From the NCBI GenBank assembly GCA_029959865.1, contig JASCPE010000001.1, forward strand, positions 785,948 through 849,947: a stretch of 64,000 bases of DNA, written 5' to 3'. This DNA is from Microbacteriaceae bacterium PS02070 (GTDB lineage: Bacteria > Actinomycetota > Actinomycetes > Actinomycetales > Microbacteriaceae). Shown in pieces: positions 50,890 through 60,202 of this stretch (its first letter is position 1; each line of letters starts with the position of its first letter). The translations under genes were made by a program, and so were the position numbers. The notes beneath the pieces were generated by a model that was not told the origin of the DNA, ran no database searches, and saw only the letters and a list, made by a program, of their open reading frames with translations.

Positions 50890-51729
50890 CTAGAAGATCA
50901 TGGGGCGGTCGTCATCATCCGGACCGTCGAGATCCAGGGTGACGGCCACCGGCACGTGGTCACTGGGGATCTCGCCCTTGCGCTCATTGCGGTGGATTCC
51001 GGCGGAGGCGACCGAGTCGGTGAACGCTCGGGAGCCGAGAATAAAGTCGATCCGCAGTCCTTCGTTGCGCGGGAACTTCAGGCGTTGATAGTCCCAATAG
51101 GTGTAACCGGTCGGGATGATCGGTCGCACGGCATCGGACAGGCCGGCATCCAAGAGTGCCTGGAACGCGGCGCGCTCGGGCGGCGAGACGTGTGTCGTGA
51201 CGCCCTCGACGATGCCGGGATCGCCGTTGTCCTCGTCTGTCGGGGCGATGTTGAAGTCGCCCCCGAGTGCGAGCGCGAGATCGGGCGTCGCGGCGAGAGT
51301 ATCGGCGGTGTACCCGCGGAGAGCTTCTAACCATTCCAGCTTGTAGAAGTAGTGCGGATCGTCGAGGCTCCGACCGTTCGGCACGTAAAGGCTCCAGAGC
51401 TTCATGCCGCCGACCGTCGCGCCCAACGCGCGGGCTTCCTGCGGCGCGTCGGACCCGTCGTACCCCTTCTTGAAGCCGGGCATTCCCGTGAAGGCATGTT
51501 CGACGTCGGTCATCGGGTCACGGCTGGCGATGGCAACGCCGTTCCACTGATTGAGGCCGTGCGCCTCGACGTGGTAGCCAGCCTCCTCGAAGGGTCCGTA
51601 CGGGAACTGCTCCGGCTTGCACTTGATCTCCTGCATGAGGAGAACATCGATGTCCTCGCGTACTGCGAACTCCACCGTGCGTGCCACGCGGGCGCGGATT
51701 GAGTTCACGTTCCAGGTCGCAATTCGCAT
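50890..51729 (-). CDS. xth: Exodeoxyribonuclease III
   Basis: 279 residues. AP endonuclease family 1 motifs: TWNVNSIRAR, LMQEIKCKPEQFP (metal Glu), GDFNIAPTDED, and the C-terminal SDHVPVAV with the catalytic Asp-His. Repairs abasic sites and trims 3' ends. ATG lies 6 bases after TAGGCT (plus 51736-51741); leaderless and divergent from pyrE. Confidence 0.95.
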   Translation of the reverse strand: MRIATWNVNSIRARVARTVEFAVREDIDVLLMQEIKCKPEQFPYGPFEEAGYHVEAHGLNQWNGVAIASRDPMTDVEHAFTGMPGFKKGYDGSDAPQEARALGATVGGMKLWSLYVPNGRSLDDPHYFYKLEWLEALRGYTADTLAATPDLALALGGDFNIAPTDEDNGDPGIVEGVTTHVSPPERAAFQALLDAGLSDAVRPIIPTGYTYWDYQRLKFPRNEGLRIDFILGSRAFTDSVASAGIHRNERKGEIPSDHVPVAVTLDLDGPDDDDRPMIF

Positions 51730-51798
51730 CCCCCCAGCCTACGGCGGGACGCCGACGTCGCACGGTGGCTCGTAGCTGCGCGCCGTAGACTCGGGAGT

Positions 51799-52377
51799 AT
51801 GGCTGAGGCGTCGACACCAGAGGTAGAGCAGGACCGGCAAGCGCTCATCGCGCTCATCTCCGACGAGGCCGTCTTTCATGGCGATTTCACTCTCTCCAGT
51901 GGCAAGCAGGCGACCTACTACGTCGACATGCGCAAGCTCACGCTGGACCACCGGGCCGCACCCTCGATCGGCCGCATCATGCTTGACCTCATCCGCGACA
52001 TCGATGGCATCGTCGCCGTCGGCGGCCTCACCCTCGGCGCGGACCCCATCGCCAACGCGGTGATGCATGAGTCCGCCCGCACCGACGCGCCGCTGGACGC
52101 TTTCGTCGTGCGCAAGGAGCCGAAGGATCACGGCCGCGGCCGTCAGATCGAAGGTGCCGACGTCGTCGGCAAGCGTGTCGTCGTCGTGGAAGACACGTCA
52201 ACCACCGGGCAGTCGGCACTCAAGGCCGTCGAGGCACTGCGGCGCGAAGGCGTCGAGCCGGTTGCCGTCGCCGTGATCGTTGACCGGAAGACGGGTGCCC
52301 AGGCAGCCGTCGAGGCTGCCGGTCTGGAATGGCTGGCTGCCATCGACCTCGACGACCTCGGTCTCGAACCGCAGTAG
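51799..52377 (+). CDS. pyrE: Orotate phosphoribosyltransferase
   Basis: 192 residues, normal size. PRPP-binding loop VVVVEDTSTTGQSALKAVEAL, orotate site FTLSSGKQATYYVDMRKL and a basic flexible loop RKEPKDHGRGRQIEG. Makes OMP from orotate and PRPP in pyrimidine synthesis. The ATG is 7 bases after TAGACT (51786-51791), so translation probably starts at the mRNA end. Not in an operon with other pyr genes here. Confidence 0.95.
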   Translation: MAEASTPEVEQDRQALIALISDEAVFHGDFTLSSGKQATYYVDMRKLTLDHRAAPSIGRIMLDLIRDIDGIVAVGGLTLGADPIANAVMHESARTDAPLDAFVVRKEPKDHGRGRQIEGADVVGKRVVVVEDTSTTGQSALKAVEALRREGVEPVAVAVIVDRKTGAQAAVEAAGLEWLAAIDLDDLGLEPQ

Positions 52378-52386
52378 CCTGTACGC

Positions 52387-52734
52387 TCAGGCCCGGCCCG
52401 GTCCTCGGTTCGGATCGTCGGGATCGGCCCGAGGGTCTCCCGGATCGAGGCTCGTTCCCTCTTCCAGGCCGGGATTGATGCTGGCCTCGCCGCCGGACTT
52501 CCCGTGCGACTCGGGATTGAGATCGGAATCGGGCGTGAGGCCGGGATTCAGGCGGGTTTCCTGGCTCGGCGCCTCCGTCGGTGACGCCGCAGCGCCGCGG
52601 GGGGCGGGGGAGCCACCGCGGGAACGATCCTTCCCCTTGCGGTCACCCATGTACCGCATGACGAACATCACGAGCGTGGTCAGAAGGATGAGGGTCGTGA
52701 CGCCGAACAGAAGGTTGCGTTCAAACTCGCTCAT
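52387..52734 (-). CDS. Small membrane protein with Pro/Asp-rich tail
   Basis: 115 residues: an N-terminal membrane segment ([22 protein letters not shown]) and a low-complexity cytoplasmic tail that repeats NPGL/NPE/DPGD motifs. No family recognised. Its start overlaps the stop of the HAD gene (ATGA), so the two are co-expressed. Convergent with pyrE. Confidence 0.75.
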   Translation of the reverse strand: MSEFERNLLFGVTTLILLTTLVMFVMRYMGDRKGKDRSRGGSPAPRGAAASPTEAPSQETRLNPGLTPDSDLNPESHGKSGGEASINPGLEEGTSLDPGDPRADPDDPNRGPGRA

Positions 52735-53540
52735 ACGACCTCCGGGAATTCTGTTTCGATCGGTTCGGGCGTGACGAGGTCTGCGATCGACGCGAGGACC
52801 TCGTCCGGCCGGAAGGGATAGCGCTCCACTTCCGCGGGGTCGCTGATTCCGGTCAGCACGAGCACGGTGTAAAGGCCCGCCTCGATGCCGGCGATGATGT
52901 CGGTGTCCATCCGGTCACCGATCATCGCGGTCGTCTCCGAGTGCGCTCCGATCCGGTTCAGCGCGGACCGGAACATCATCGGGTTCGGCTTGCCGACGAC
53001 ATACGGCTCCTTGCCGGTCGCTTTGGTGATGAGCGCCGCGAACGACCCCGTCGCCGGCACGACACCGAACGGAGTCGGGCCAGTCGCATCGGGGTTGGTG
53101 ATGATGAAGCGGGCGCCGTCATTGATGAAGCGGATCGCTTTCGTGATCGCCTCGAACGAGTACTGCCGCGTCTCCCCGACGACGACGTAGTCGGGGTCGG
53201 TCTCGGTCATGATGAATCCGGCTTCGTGCAGAGCGGTCGTCAGCCCTGCTTCCCCGATCACGAAGGCTGCGCCACCGGGCAACTGTGAACGAAGGAACTC
53301 CGCCGTCGCGAGAGCGGACGTCCAGATGCGTTCTTCCGGCACATCGAGGCCGGACCTGGCCAGTCGTGCGCTCAGATCGCGTGGTGTGAAGATCGGATTA
53401 TTGGTGAGCACGAGGAACGGAACTCCCTCGTCGCGCCACTGCGTGAGGAGTTCGGCTGCCCCGGGTATCGGTCGATTCTCGTGGACGAGCACGCCGTCCA
53501 TGTCGGTCAACCAGCACTCGATGTCGGTGCGTGTCCGCAT
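52731..53540 (-). CDS. HAD-IIA family sugar/nucleotide phosphatase (NagD-like)
   Basis: 269 residues from the ATG at 53540, 7 bases after TAGGCT. HAD motif [19 protein letters not shown] (DxD), motif II VLTNN, cap domain, motif [13 protein letters not shown] and motif [11 protein letters not shown]. Hydrolyses small phosphates in the NagD/p-nitrophenylphosphatase group. Only 41 bases separate its start from the divergent SDR gene. Confidence 0.92.
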   Translation of the reverse strand: MRTRTDIECWLTDMDGVLVHENRPIPGAAELLTQWRDEGVPFLVLTNNPIFTPRDLSARLARSGLDVPEERIWTSALATAEFLRSQLPGGAAFVIGEAGLTTALHEAGFIMTETDPDYVVVGETRQYSFEAITKAIRFINDGARFIITNPDATGPTPFGVVPATGSFAALITKATGKEPYVVGKPNPMMFRSALNRIGAHSETTAMIGDRMDTDIIAGIEAGLYTVLVLTGISDPAEVERYPFRPDEVLASIADLVTPEPIETEFPEVV

Positions 53541-53581
53541 GACCGCCAGCCTACCCACCTCGTTCGTCGTAGTCTCTGGGT

Positions 53582-54520
53582 ATGGCTGAAGCTGAGTGGA
53601 ATCCCGAGTCGCTGCCGGATCTCAGCGGCAAGCGGTTCCTGATCACCGGCGCCAACGCGGGGCTCGGCTTCTTCTCGTCTCTGCAACTGGCACGCGCCGG
53701 CGGCCACGTCGTGATGACGGGGCGCAATCCCAATCGCCTCGCCGACGCGCGTGCGGCGCTGCTGCGGCAGGCGCCCGGCGCTTCGGTGGAGACACTTCTG
53801 CTGGACACGAGCAATCTCGGGTCGGTGCGGGCCGCGGCCGCGTCCGCTCGGGGCAAGACGGGCATCGCCGGGCTGCTTCTGAACGCCGGAATCGTCGCGC
53901 CACCGCGCCAGCGTCAGGTGACCCGCGACGGATTCGAGCTCGTTTTCGCGACCAACGTCCTGGGCCACTACGCCCTCGCGGGAGAACTGCTCACGTCGCT
54001 TGCGGCGGGCCGCGGCCGCATGGTGTGGGTCGGCTCGGTCTCCACTTCCCTCACCCCCTATGACCCGATCGACCCTGAACTGCTCAACGGCTACTCGCCG
54101 TGGCGTGCCTACGTGCAGTCGAAGGTCGCCACGACGGCGCTCGGGTTCGAAGCCGCCCGCAGGCTCTCCGCCGCGCGTGTTCCCGTCGACAGCATCGTCG
54201 CGCACCCGGGGTACTCCACGAGCGGGCGCACGCGCCGGGTCACCGGAGTGAACGAGCCGACGCGGTGGGCGCGTTTCTCCGACAATCTGCAGGCCGCTGT
54301 GACGCAGTCGAAGGAGCGGGGAGCGTGGCCCCTGGTGCGTGCGTTGGTCGATCCAGACGCGGCGAGCGGTGAGTACTGGGGGCCATCACGCGTCTTCCGG
54401 GGGGAGCCGCGGCGGGCGAAGGCGGCCCGAATCACGCGGGACCGTGAGATCGCGGAGCGCCTGTGGAACTACTGCGAGCACGCCACCGGCACGGAATGGC
54501 CGTATCTCACGGCGAGCTAG
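53582..54520 (+). CDS. SDR family oxidoreductase
   Basis: 312 residues. TGxxxGxG motif [14 protein letters not shown] motif LLNAGI, catalytic Ser in VWVGSVST and YxxxK YVQSK. Length and [11 protein letters not shown] after the active site resemble retinol-dehydrogenase-like SDRs; substrate unknown. ATG 6 bases after TAGTCT (53570-53575), leaderless. Confidence 0.92.
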   Translation: MAEAEWNPESLPDLSGKRFLITGANAGLGFFSSLQLARAGGHVVMTGRNPNRLADARAALLRQAPGASVETLLLDTSNLGSVRAAAASARGKTGIAGLLLNAGIVAPPRQRQVTRDGFELVFATNVLGHYALAGELLTSLAAGRGRMVWVGSVSTSLTPYDPIDPELLNGYSPWRAYVQSKVATTALGFEAARRLSAARVPVDSIVAHPGYSTSGRTRRVTGVNEPTRWARFSDNLQAAVTQSKERGAWPLVRALVDPDAASGEYWGPSRVFRGEPRRAKAARITRDREIAERLWNYCEHATGTEWPYLTAS

Positions 54521-54538
54521 AGCGCAGCCGCTCCCGAA

Positions 54539-55177
54539 TCAGGCGCGCAGCCAGACGGCCTCGAAAGCGCCGTCGGGCAGGCTGACGGTCTCGTTCTGCT
54601 CGACCTGCACGGCGCTCGGCCCCGCCACCGTGAGGGTCCGACCGACTCCGACTCCGACCTCGTCGAGAGCACGCAGGAGGGCGGGATCGCGGTCGGAGAT
54701 GCGCAGCACGTCGCCGATGTGCCCGAGGGGCGCATCCAGCAGACGCAGGAAGGGGACTCGCTCCACGACACCGGCTGCATCGGGGATGGCATCACCGTGC
54801 GGGTCGAAGCGCGGACGGCCGAGCCTTTCATCGATGCCCTCGAGAAGCCGGTCGCTGATGGCGTGCTCGAGCACTTCAGCCTCGTCGTGCACCTCGTCCC
54901 AGTCGTAGCCGAACTCGCGCACAAGCCACGTCTCGATCAGGCGGTGACGCCGGATGATGGCCGCGGCGCGCAGTTCGCCTTCGGGGGTGAGGGTGACCGG
55001 GCCATAGGAGCGGTGTGAGACGAGACCCTGAGCGGCAAGCTTCTGGACCATCTCTGTGACGGTCGAGGGGGCAAGGCCCAGCTCGCCGGCGAGCTGCGAC
55101 GGGGTCATCGGAGCGCTCTGCCACTCGGTGTGGTGGTAGATCGTCTTGAGGTAATCGTCGACAGCGATGGACGGCAC
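54539..55177 (-). CDS. DtxR/MntR-family metal-dependent repressor
   Basis: 212 residues. N-terminal winged helix (YLKTIYHHTEW, GLAPSTVTEMVQKLAAQGLV), metal-binding and dimerisation region (RLIETWLVREFGYDWDEVHDEAEVLEHAISDRL with the E-x3-H pair) and an SH3-like C-terminus. Likely represses iron or manganese uptake when loaded with metal. GTG 6 bases after TACCCT (plus 55184-55189); 32 bases from the divergent methyltransferase start. Confidence 0.93.
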   Translation of the reverse strand: MPSIAVDDYLKTIYHHTEWQSAPMTPSQLAGELGLAPSTVTEMVQKLAAQGLVSHRSYGPVTLTPEGELRAAAIIRRHRLIETWLVREFGYDWDEVHDEAEVLEHAISDRLLEGIDERLGRPRFDPHGDAIPDAAGVVERVPFLRLLDAPLGHIGDVLRISDRDPALLRALDEVGVGVGRTLTVAGPSAVQVEQNETVSLPDGAFEAVWLRA

Positions 55178-55209
55178 GGCTCTAGGGTAACGGCCGGTAG
55201 CCTGGCCGG

Positions 55210-55839
55210 ATGAGTGATGCCGACGCGGAGCCGCAGCTCGCCGTCGGCGTCGGCCCCTGGCCCGGCGGTCAGAGCGAGTGGCCGGACGACCCGCGGTACG
55301 ACCCTGAGCTGCTCGCCCACGGCGACCGTCGCAACGTCATTGACCAGTACCGGTACTGGACGATGGAGGCCATCGTCGCGGAGCTTGATGCTCATCGCCA
55401 TGCATTCCATGTCGCAATCGAGAACTGGCAGCACGACATGAACATCGGCTCGATCGTGCGCAGCGCGAACGCGTTCGGTGCCGCAGAGGTGCACATCATC
55501 GGCAAGCGACGCTGGAACCGCCGTGGGGCGATGGTCACCGACCGGTACCAGCACGTGCGCCATCACGAGAGCGTTGAGGACTTCGTGGGGTGGGCAGGCT
55601 CCGCGCACCTCCCGATCGTGGCTGTCGATAACGTCGACGGCTCCGTGCCGGTGGACCGGGTGGACCTGCCCAAGGCGTGTGTGCTGCTCTTCGGGCAGGA
55701 GGGCCCGGGGCTCTCCCCGGAGGTTGTCCAGGCGGCCGACTCCGTGGTCGAGATCACCCAGTACGGGTCCACGCGATCGATCAACGCCTCCGCGGCGGCG
55801 GCCGTCGTCATGTACGAGTGGTGCCGCCGCTACGCCTGA
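55210..55839 (+). CDS. TrmH/SpoU family RNA methyltransferase
   Basis: 209 residues. SPOUT knot motifs: NIGSIVRSANAFGAAEVHIIG (motif 1), VLLFGQEGPGLSPEVV (motif 2) and ITQYGSTRSINASAAAAVV (motif 3). Transfers a methyl group to 2'-OH of tRNA or rRNA; target not determinable. ATG 6 bases after TAGCCT (55198-55203). Confidence 0.93.
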   Translation: MSDADAEPQLAVGVGPWPGGQSEWPDDPRYDPELLAHGDRRNVIDQYRYWTMEAIVAELDAHRHAFHVAIENWQHDMNIGSIVRSANAFGAAEVHIIGKRRWNRRGAMVTDRYQHVRHHESVEDFVGWAGSAHLPIVAVDNVDGSVPVDRVDLPKACVLLFGQEGPGLSPEVVQAADSVVEITQYGSTRSINASAAAAVVMYEWCRRYA

Positions 55840-57168
55840 TCATCGCGCAGCGCCGACGACCAGCCATTCCGAGCGACGGATGCGCCAGCCGAGAGTGAGG
55901 GCGCGGGCGATCATGTACACGCCGAAGAAGCAGACGGCGAGCCAGACGAGCCCGGCTGGGCCCTGCGGCTGCACCGTCCAGACGACGATGAGCGCGGGCA
56001 GATAAGGGATGAGGTTGAGGCCGCCCGCGATCGCGAGATATCGCGCATCACCCGCACCCATCAGGACGCCGTCAAGAACGAAGACGACCCCGCACAGGGG
56101 GCTCGCGACAGCCAGGGCGATCAGCGCCGGCTGGATGAGCCTTGCGAGCGCCGGGTCTCCGGTGAAGAGCAGGCCGATGACGCCGGAGAGGGCGGCGATG
56201 ATGCTGCCGACGACCACGCCGAACCACAGCCCCCACGCGAGTGTCCGACCCAGAACGCGACGTACATACGGCTCGTCGCCCGCGCCGAGTCCTTTGCCGA
56301 TGAGTGCCTGCGCCGCGATCGCGAGGGCATCCAGGGCAAAGGCGGCCGTCGAGAAGATCGTGAAGGCGACCTGCCAGCCGGCGAGCTCTTCCGTGCCGAG
56401 TGCCGTGGCCGCAGCGACAGTCAGCAAGAACGCGAGTCGCAGGGAGACGGTGCGCAGGAAGAGCCACCAGCCCGACCCGGCGGACCCTCGAATGCCGTCG
56501 CGACTGGGGCGGAACGAGGCGGCGTGCGTGCGGGCGAGGCGACCGACCACCCACGCGTACGCGCCGACCATGCCCCACTGTGCGATGACGGTGCCCAGGG
56601 CAGAGCCTGCGATGCCCCACCCGAACCCGTAGATGAACAGCCAGTTCAGGAGGGCGTTCGCGGTGAAACCGAGTCCGGCGATCCAGAGTGGCGTCTTCGT
56701 GTCCTGCATGCCCCGGAGAAGACCTGTCGCGGCGAACACGATGAGCATCGCCGGCAGGCCCCACATCGAGAGTTCGAGGTAGATGCGCGCTTGCTCCGTG
56801 ACGGCATCTGTCGCCCCGAACAGGCCGACGAGCCAGGGGGAGAGCAGTGCGCCGGTCATCGCGAGGACCGCGCCGATACCGAGGGCGAGCCACAGTCCGT
56901 CGATGCCGGCGCTCACCGCACGCGAAGGATCGCCTGCGCCGAAGCGCCGCGCGACGGCGGGCGTCGTGGAGTAGGCGAGGAAAACCATGAGTCCGACGAT
57001 CGTCTGCAAGACCGCAGCCGCGATGCCCAGGCCCGCCAGCGGTTCGACCCCGAGGTGGCCGACGAGCGCTGCGTCGACGATCAGGAACATCGGCTCGGCG
57101 ATCAGCGCCCCGAGCGCGGGGACCGCGAGGTGCAAGATGTCCCGGTTCAGGGTCCTTGTCGCGGCCAT
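55840..57168 (-). CDS. MATE family efflux transporter (DinF-like)
   Basis: 442 residues with about 12 membrane segments in two halves (ILHLAVPALGALIAEPMFLIVDAALVGHLG starts the first; AFALDALAIAAQALIGKGLGAGD the second). Na+- or H+-driven exporter of cationic drugs. ATG 6 bases after TAGGCT (plus 57175-57180). Ends directly at the stop of the convergent methyltransferase. Confidence 0.93.
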   Translation of the reverse strand: MAATRTLNRDILHLAVPALGALIAEPMFLIVDAALVGHLGVEPLAGLGIAAAVLQTIVGLMVFLAYSTTPAVARRFGAGDPSRAVSAGIDGLWLALGIGAVLAMTGALLSPWLVGLFGATDAVTEQARIYLELSMWGLPAMLIVFAATGLLRGMQDTKTPLWIAGLGFTANALLNWLFIYGFGWGIAGSALGTVIAQWGMVGAYAWVVGRLARTHAASFRPSRDGIRGSAGSGWWLFLRTVSLRLAFLLTVAAATALGTEELAGWQVAFTIFSTAAFALDALAIAAQALIGKGLGAGDEPYVRRVLGRTLAWGLWFGVVVGSIIAALSGVIGLLFTGDPALARLIQPALIALAVASPLCGVVFVLDGVLMGAGDARYLAIAGGLNLIPYLPALIVVWTVQPQGPAGLVWLAVCFFGVYMIARALTLGWRIRRSEWLVVGAAR

Positions 57169-57342
57169 GCCTCGAGCCTAGGGGCGCTCGCCCCCACCCC
57201 GGCCCACCCGTCCCCGAGACCGCGAGAGTACACGCCCACGTCGAGACTGCAGCATTTTCCCGCTGCCCCACCACGGGCGTGCAGCCTCGCGGGTAAGGCG
57301 GCGCGGGGGAGGGGGTGGGTGGGGCGCGACTAACCTGGAGAT

Positions 57343-59322
57343 ATGAGCGCTGATACTCGATCTGGCCTTCCCCTCGACACCCTCAGCACGAAGGTTCGCC
57401 CGCAGGACGACCTCTATCGCCACGTCAACGGGGAGTGGATCGCGCACACCGACATCCCCGACGACAAGGCGCGGTGGGGTGCCTTCCACCTCATCGCAGA
57501 GCAGGCCGAGAAGGACGTCCGCGCGATCATCGAGGAATCCACCGAGGCCGAGACTGGCACCGAGACGCGCAAGATCGGCGACCTCTACACGAGCTTTATG
57601 GACACCGACCGGGTCAACGACCTCGGCGCCGAGCCGATCCGCGATCAGCTCGCCCTGGTCGACGGCATCGACGACATCCCCGGGTTCTTGCGGACCGTCG
57701 GCGAGCTCGAGCGGGTCGGAGTGTCCGGGCCGATCGCGACCTACATCGAGCCGGATCCCGGTACCCCGACCCGTTACGTCGCCTTCTTCGTTCAGGGTGG
57801 GCTTTCGCTCCCGGATGAGAGCTACTACCGCCACGAGAACTTCGACGGCACCCGCACCGCGTTCCGGCAGTATGCCGAGCGCATCCTGGGCCTCGCGGGG
57901 GTGCCCGACGCTTCCGCACAGGCGGATCGGATCATGGCAGTGGAGACGGAGCTCGCCTCCCACCACTGGGACAACGTCCGCAGCCGTGATGCTGTCGCGA
58001 CCTACAACCTCAAGAGCTGGGATGAGGTCACCGAACTCGCCGGCATCGATCTCGCCCCCTGGCGTGACGCCGTCGCGCCGGGCAAAGCGGCCGAGTTCGC
58101 GGAGATCAACGTCTACCAACCGAGCTTCATCGAAGGGCTCGGCTCGCTCCTCACACCGGAGCGCCTGGAGGAGTGGAAGTCGTGGTTGCGCCTGCGGATC
58201 GTGCGTTCGGCGGCTTCGTACCTCTCCGATGAGTTCGTCGCCGAGAACTTCAGCTTCTACGGCACCGAACTCAGCGGCGTTCCCGTCAACCGGGAGCGAT
58301 GGAAGCGCGGCGTCAGCCTCGTCGAAGGGGCCCTCGGTGAGGCTGTCGGCAAGGTGTACGTGCAGCGACACTTCCCGCCGCGGGCGAAGGCTGAGATCGA
58401 CGAGCTCGTGAGCAACCTCGTGGTCGCCTATCGCGAGTCCATCTCGTCGCTGCCGTGGATGTCCGAAGACACGCGCGAGCGCGCCCTGGAAAAGCTCGGT
58501 CAGTTCACGACGAAGGTGGGCTATCCGGAGGTGTGGAAGGACTACTCCGCGCTGGAGATCGACCCCGCCGACCTCGTCGGCAACGTTCGACGCTCCAGCG
58601 AGTGGGGCCATAACCGCGAACTCGCGAAGCTCGGCGGGCCTATCGACCGCAACGAGTGGTTCATGACCCCGCAGACGGTCAACGCGTACTACAACCCGCT
58701 GATGAACGAGATCGTGTTCCCCGCGGCGATCCTGCAGCTCCCGTTCTTCGACCCGGACCGCGATGCGGCGGCGAACTACGGTGGAATCGGCGCCGTCATC
58801 GGCCACGAGATCGGCCACGGTTTCGATGACCAGGGGAGCGCGTTCGACGGCACCGGAGCGCTCAACAACTGGTGGACCGACGAGGACCGCGAGGCCTTCT
58901 CGCAGCGTGCGGCAGGGCTCATCGAGCAGTACAACGGGCTGAGTCCCCTCGCCCTGGACGACACGCACACCGTGAACGGCGCGCTGACGATCGGCGAGAA
59001 CATCGGCGACCTCGGTGGTCTCGGCATCGCCATCAAGGCGTACCGGCTCCACCTCGCTGAGGCAGGCGAGCCCGATGCGGATGGCCCGGAGATCGACGGG
59101 TTCACCGGCATCCAGCGCCTCTTCCTCGGGTGGGCGAGCGTCTGGGCACAGAAGTCGCGCGATGCTGAGGCGATCCGCTTGCTCACGATCGACCCGCACG
59201 CACCGGATGAGTTCCGGTGCAACCAGATCGTGCGCAACATCGACACCTTCTACGACGCTTTCGGCGTGACCGACCGTGATGCACTGTGGCTCGATCCTGA
59301 GGACCGCGTCACGATCTGGTGA
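57343..59322 (+). CDS. M13 family zinc metallopeptidase (PepO/neprilysin-like)
   Basis: 659 residues, full length for the family, without signal peptide, so cytoplasmic. Zinc site VIGHEIGHGFDDQG (HExxH) with the third ligand in GENIGDLGGLG, and VNAYYNP substrate motif. Cleaves oligopeptides. ATG 6 bases after TAACCT (57331-57336), leaderless. Confidence 0.95.
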   Translation: MSADTRSGLPLDTLSTKVRPQDDLYRHVNGEWIAHTDIPDDKARWGAFHLIAEQAEKDVRAIIEESTEAETGTETRKIGDLYTSFMDTDRVNDLGAEPIRDQLALVDGIDDIPGFLRTVGELERVGVSGPIATYIEPDPGTPTRYVAFFVQGGLSLPDESYYRHENFDGTRTAFRQYAERILGLAGVPDASAQADRIMAVETELASHHWDNVRSRDAVATYNLKSWDEVTELAGIDLAPWRDAVAPGKAAEFAEINVYQPSFIEGLGSLLTPERLEEWKSWLRLRIVRSAASYLSDEFVAENFSFYGTELSGVPVNRERWKRGVSLVEGALGEAVGKVYVQRHFPPRAKAEIDELVSNLVVAYRESISSLPWMSEDTRERALEKLGQFTTKVGYPEVWKDYSALEIDPADLVGNVRRSSEWGHNRELAKLGGPIDRNEWFMTPQTVNAYYNPLMNEIVFPAAILQLPFFDPDRDAAANYGGIGAVIGHEIGHGFDDQGSAFDGTGALNNWWTDEDREAFSQRAAGLIEQYNGLSPLALDDTHTVNGALTIGENIGDLGGLGIAIKAYRLHLAEAGEPDADGPEIDGFTGIQRLFLGWASVWAQKSRDAEAIRLLTIDPHAPDEFRCNQIVRNIDTFYDAFGVTDRDALWLDPEDRVTIW

Positions 59323-59331
59323 GCCCCGCCA

Positions 59332-59361
59332 TTGACAGGTGACCGCTGAGTCACCTATCGT
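59332..59361 (+). promoter_or_regulatory. Promoter with operator between -35 and -10
   Basis: TTGACA at 59332-59337, TATCGT at 59356-59361, spacer 18. A 7-bp perfect inverted repeat AGGTGAC-CGCTGA-GTCACCT (59337-59356) fills the spacer, so bound regulator would exclude RNA polymerase. Transcription should begin at or next to the ATG at 59369. Confidence 0.82.
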
Positions 59362-59368
59362 CGGCGTC

Positions 59369-60163
59369 ATGAAGAGCGACCGCGTAGATCGCACCGTGCG
59401 TGCCCTCGCCGACCCGCATCGGCGGGCTCTGCTGGACGCGCTGCGCGAAAGCGACGGCCGCGCCGTCGGCAGCCTGGAGCCGGCGTTGCCGGAGCTGGGC
59501 CGCCATGCGGTCCTCAAGCACCTTCGTGTGCTTGAGGCCGCCGAGCTCGTGACGACACGCAAGGTCGGTCGCACTCGGCTCGTGCTCCTCAACCCCACCC
59601 CGATCGTCGAACTCGCTACGCGCTGGCTCGACGAGTACTCCGCGTTCGCGGGGCTGAGCCTGTCGCGCCTGCGTGATCACCTCGAAAGCCCCGCCTCACC
59701 ACAGGGAGAGACCATGTCCGACCGCCGCACCATCGTCGCCAGCGTCGTCATCGAAGCCACACCGGATCGCGTCTGGAAGGCGATCACCGACCCGGAGCAG
59801 TCAGCGCGCTGGTTCTTCGGCGGCCACGTCGACAGCGAGTGGACAGTGGGCAGCCCTATCGAGTGGTCCAGCGCCGAGGGTGCGTCACTGATCGTCGGGA
59901 AGATCACCGCGATCGAAGAGGGCCGCCGCCTGGCGCACACCTTCCGTGCGACGTGGTCGCCCGACACCGCCGCCGATCCCGAATCCGCGTATGAATGGGT
60001 GATCGAGCCCCGGGGTGAGGCCCTCACCCGCCTCACCCTGATCCACAGCGGCATCCCGGCGGGGACTCCGACGGCCGAGCAGGTCGCCGAGGGGCACGCC
60101 CTGGTCATTTCGGCCCTCAAGACCTTCGTCGAGACGGGCCGCACCCTCCCAGGCATGGGCTGA
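59369..60163 (+). CDS. ArsR-SRPBCC (AHSA1) fusion regulator
   Basis: 264 residues. Residues about 1-95: ArsR winged helix (ALADPHRRALLDALRESDG, GRHAVLKHLRVLEAAELV). Residues about 116-264: AHSA1 domain (VIEATPDRVWKAITDPEQSARWFFGG). Separate ArsR and AHSA1 genes are the usual form, as seen at 43288-44549. At 59714 an in-frame ATG preceded by CAGGGAGAG still looks like a good internal start, so the AHSA1 part may also be made alone. Autoregulation through the inverted repeat in its promoter is likely. Confidence 0.88.
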   Translation: MKSDRVDRTVRALADPHRRALLDALRESDGRAVGSLEPALPELGRHAVLKHLRVLEAAELVTTRKVGRTRLVLLNPTPIVELATRWLDEYSAFAGLSLSRLRDHLESPASPQGETMSDRRTIVASVVIEATPDRVWKAITDPEQSARWFFGGHVDSEWTVGSPIEWSSAEGASLIVGKITAIEEGRRLAHTFRATWSPDTAADPESAYEWVIEPRGEALTRLTLIHSGIPAGTPTAEQVAEGHALVISALKTFVETGRTLPGMG

Positions 60164-60202
60164 TTCGCCATGCGGACGCAGGGGGGGCAGTAGCGTGTGG
60201 GC

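Noticed and set aside
57229..57300. Weak inverted repeat (GAGACTGCAGC and similar) considered as a sixth palindrome copy
   Set aside because: Arms and length do not match the 83-nt pattern and the inner stem is absent.
57178..59598. Minus-strand open frame of 806 codons opposite the M13 peptidase
   Set aside because: Antisense shadow of a real gene with clear catalytic motifs; runs over two genes and an intergenic region.
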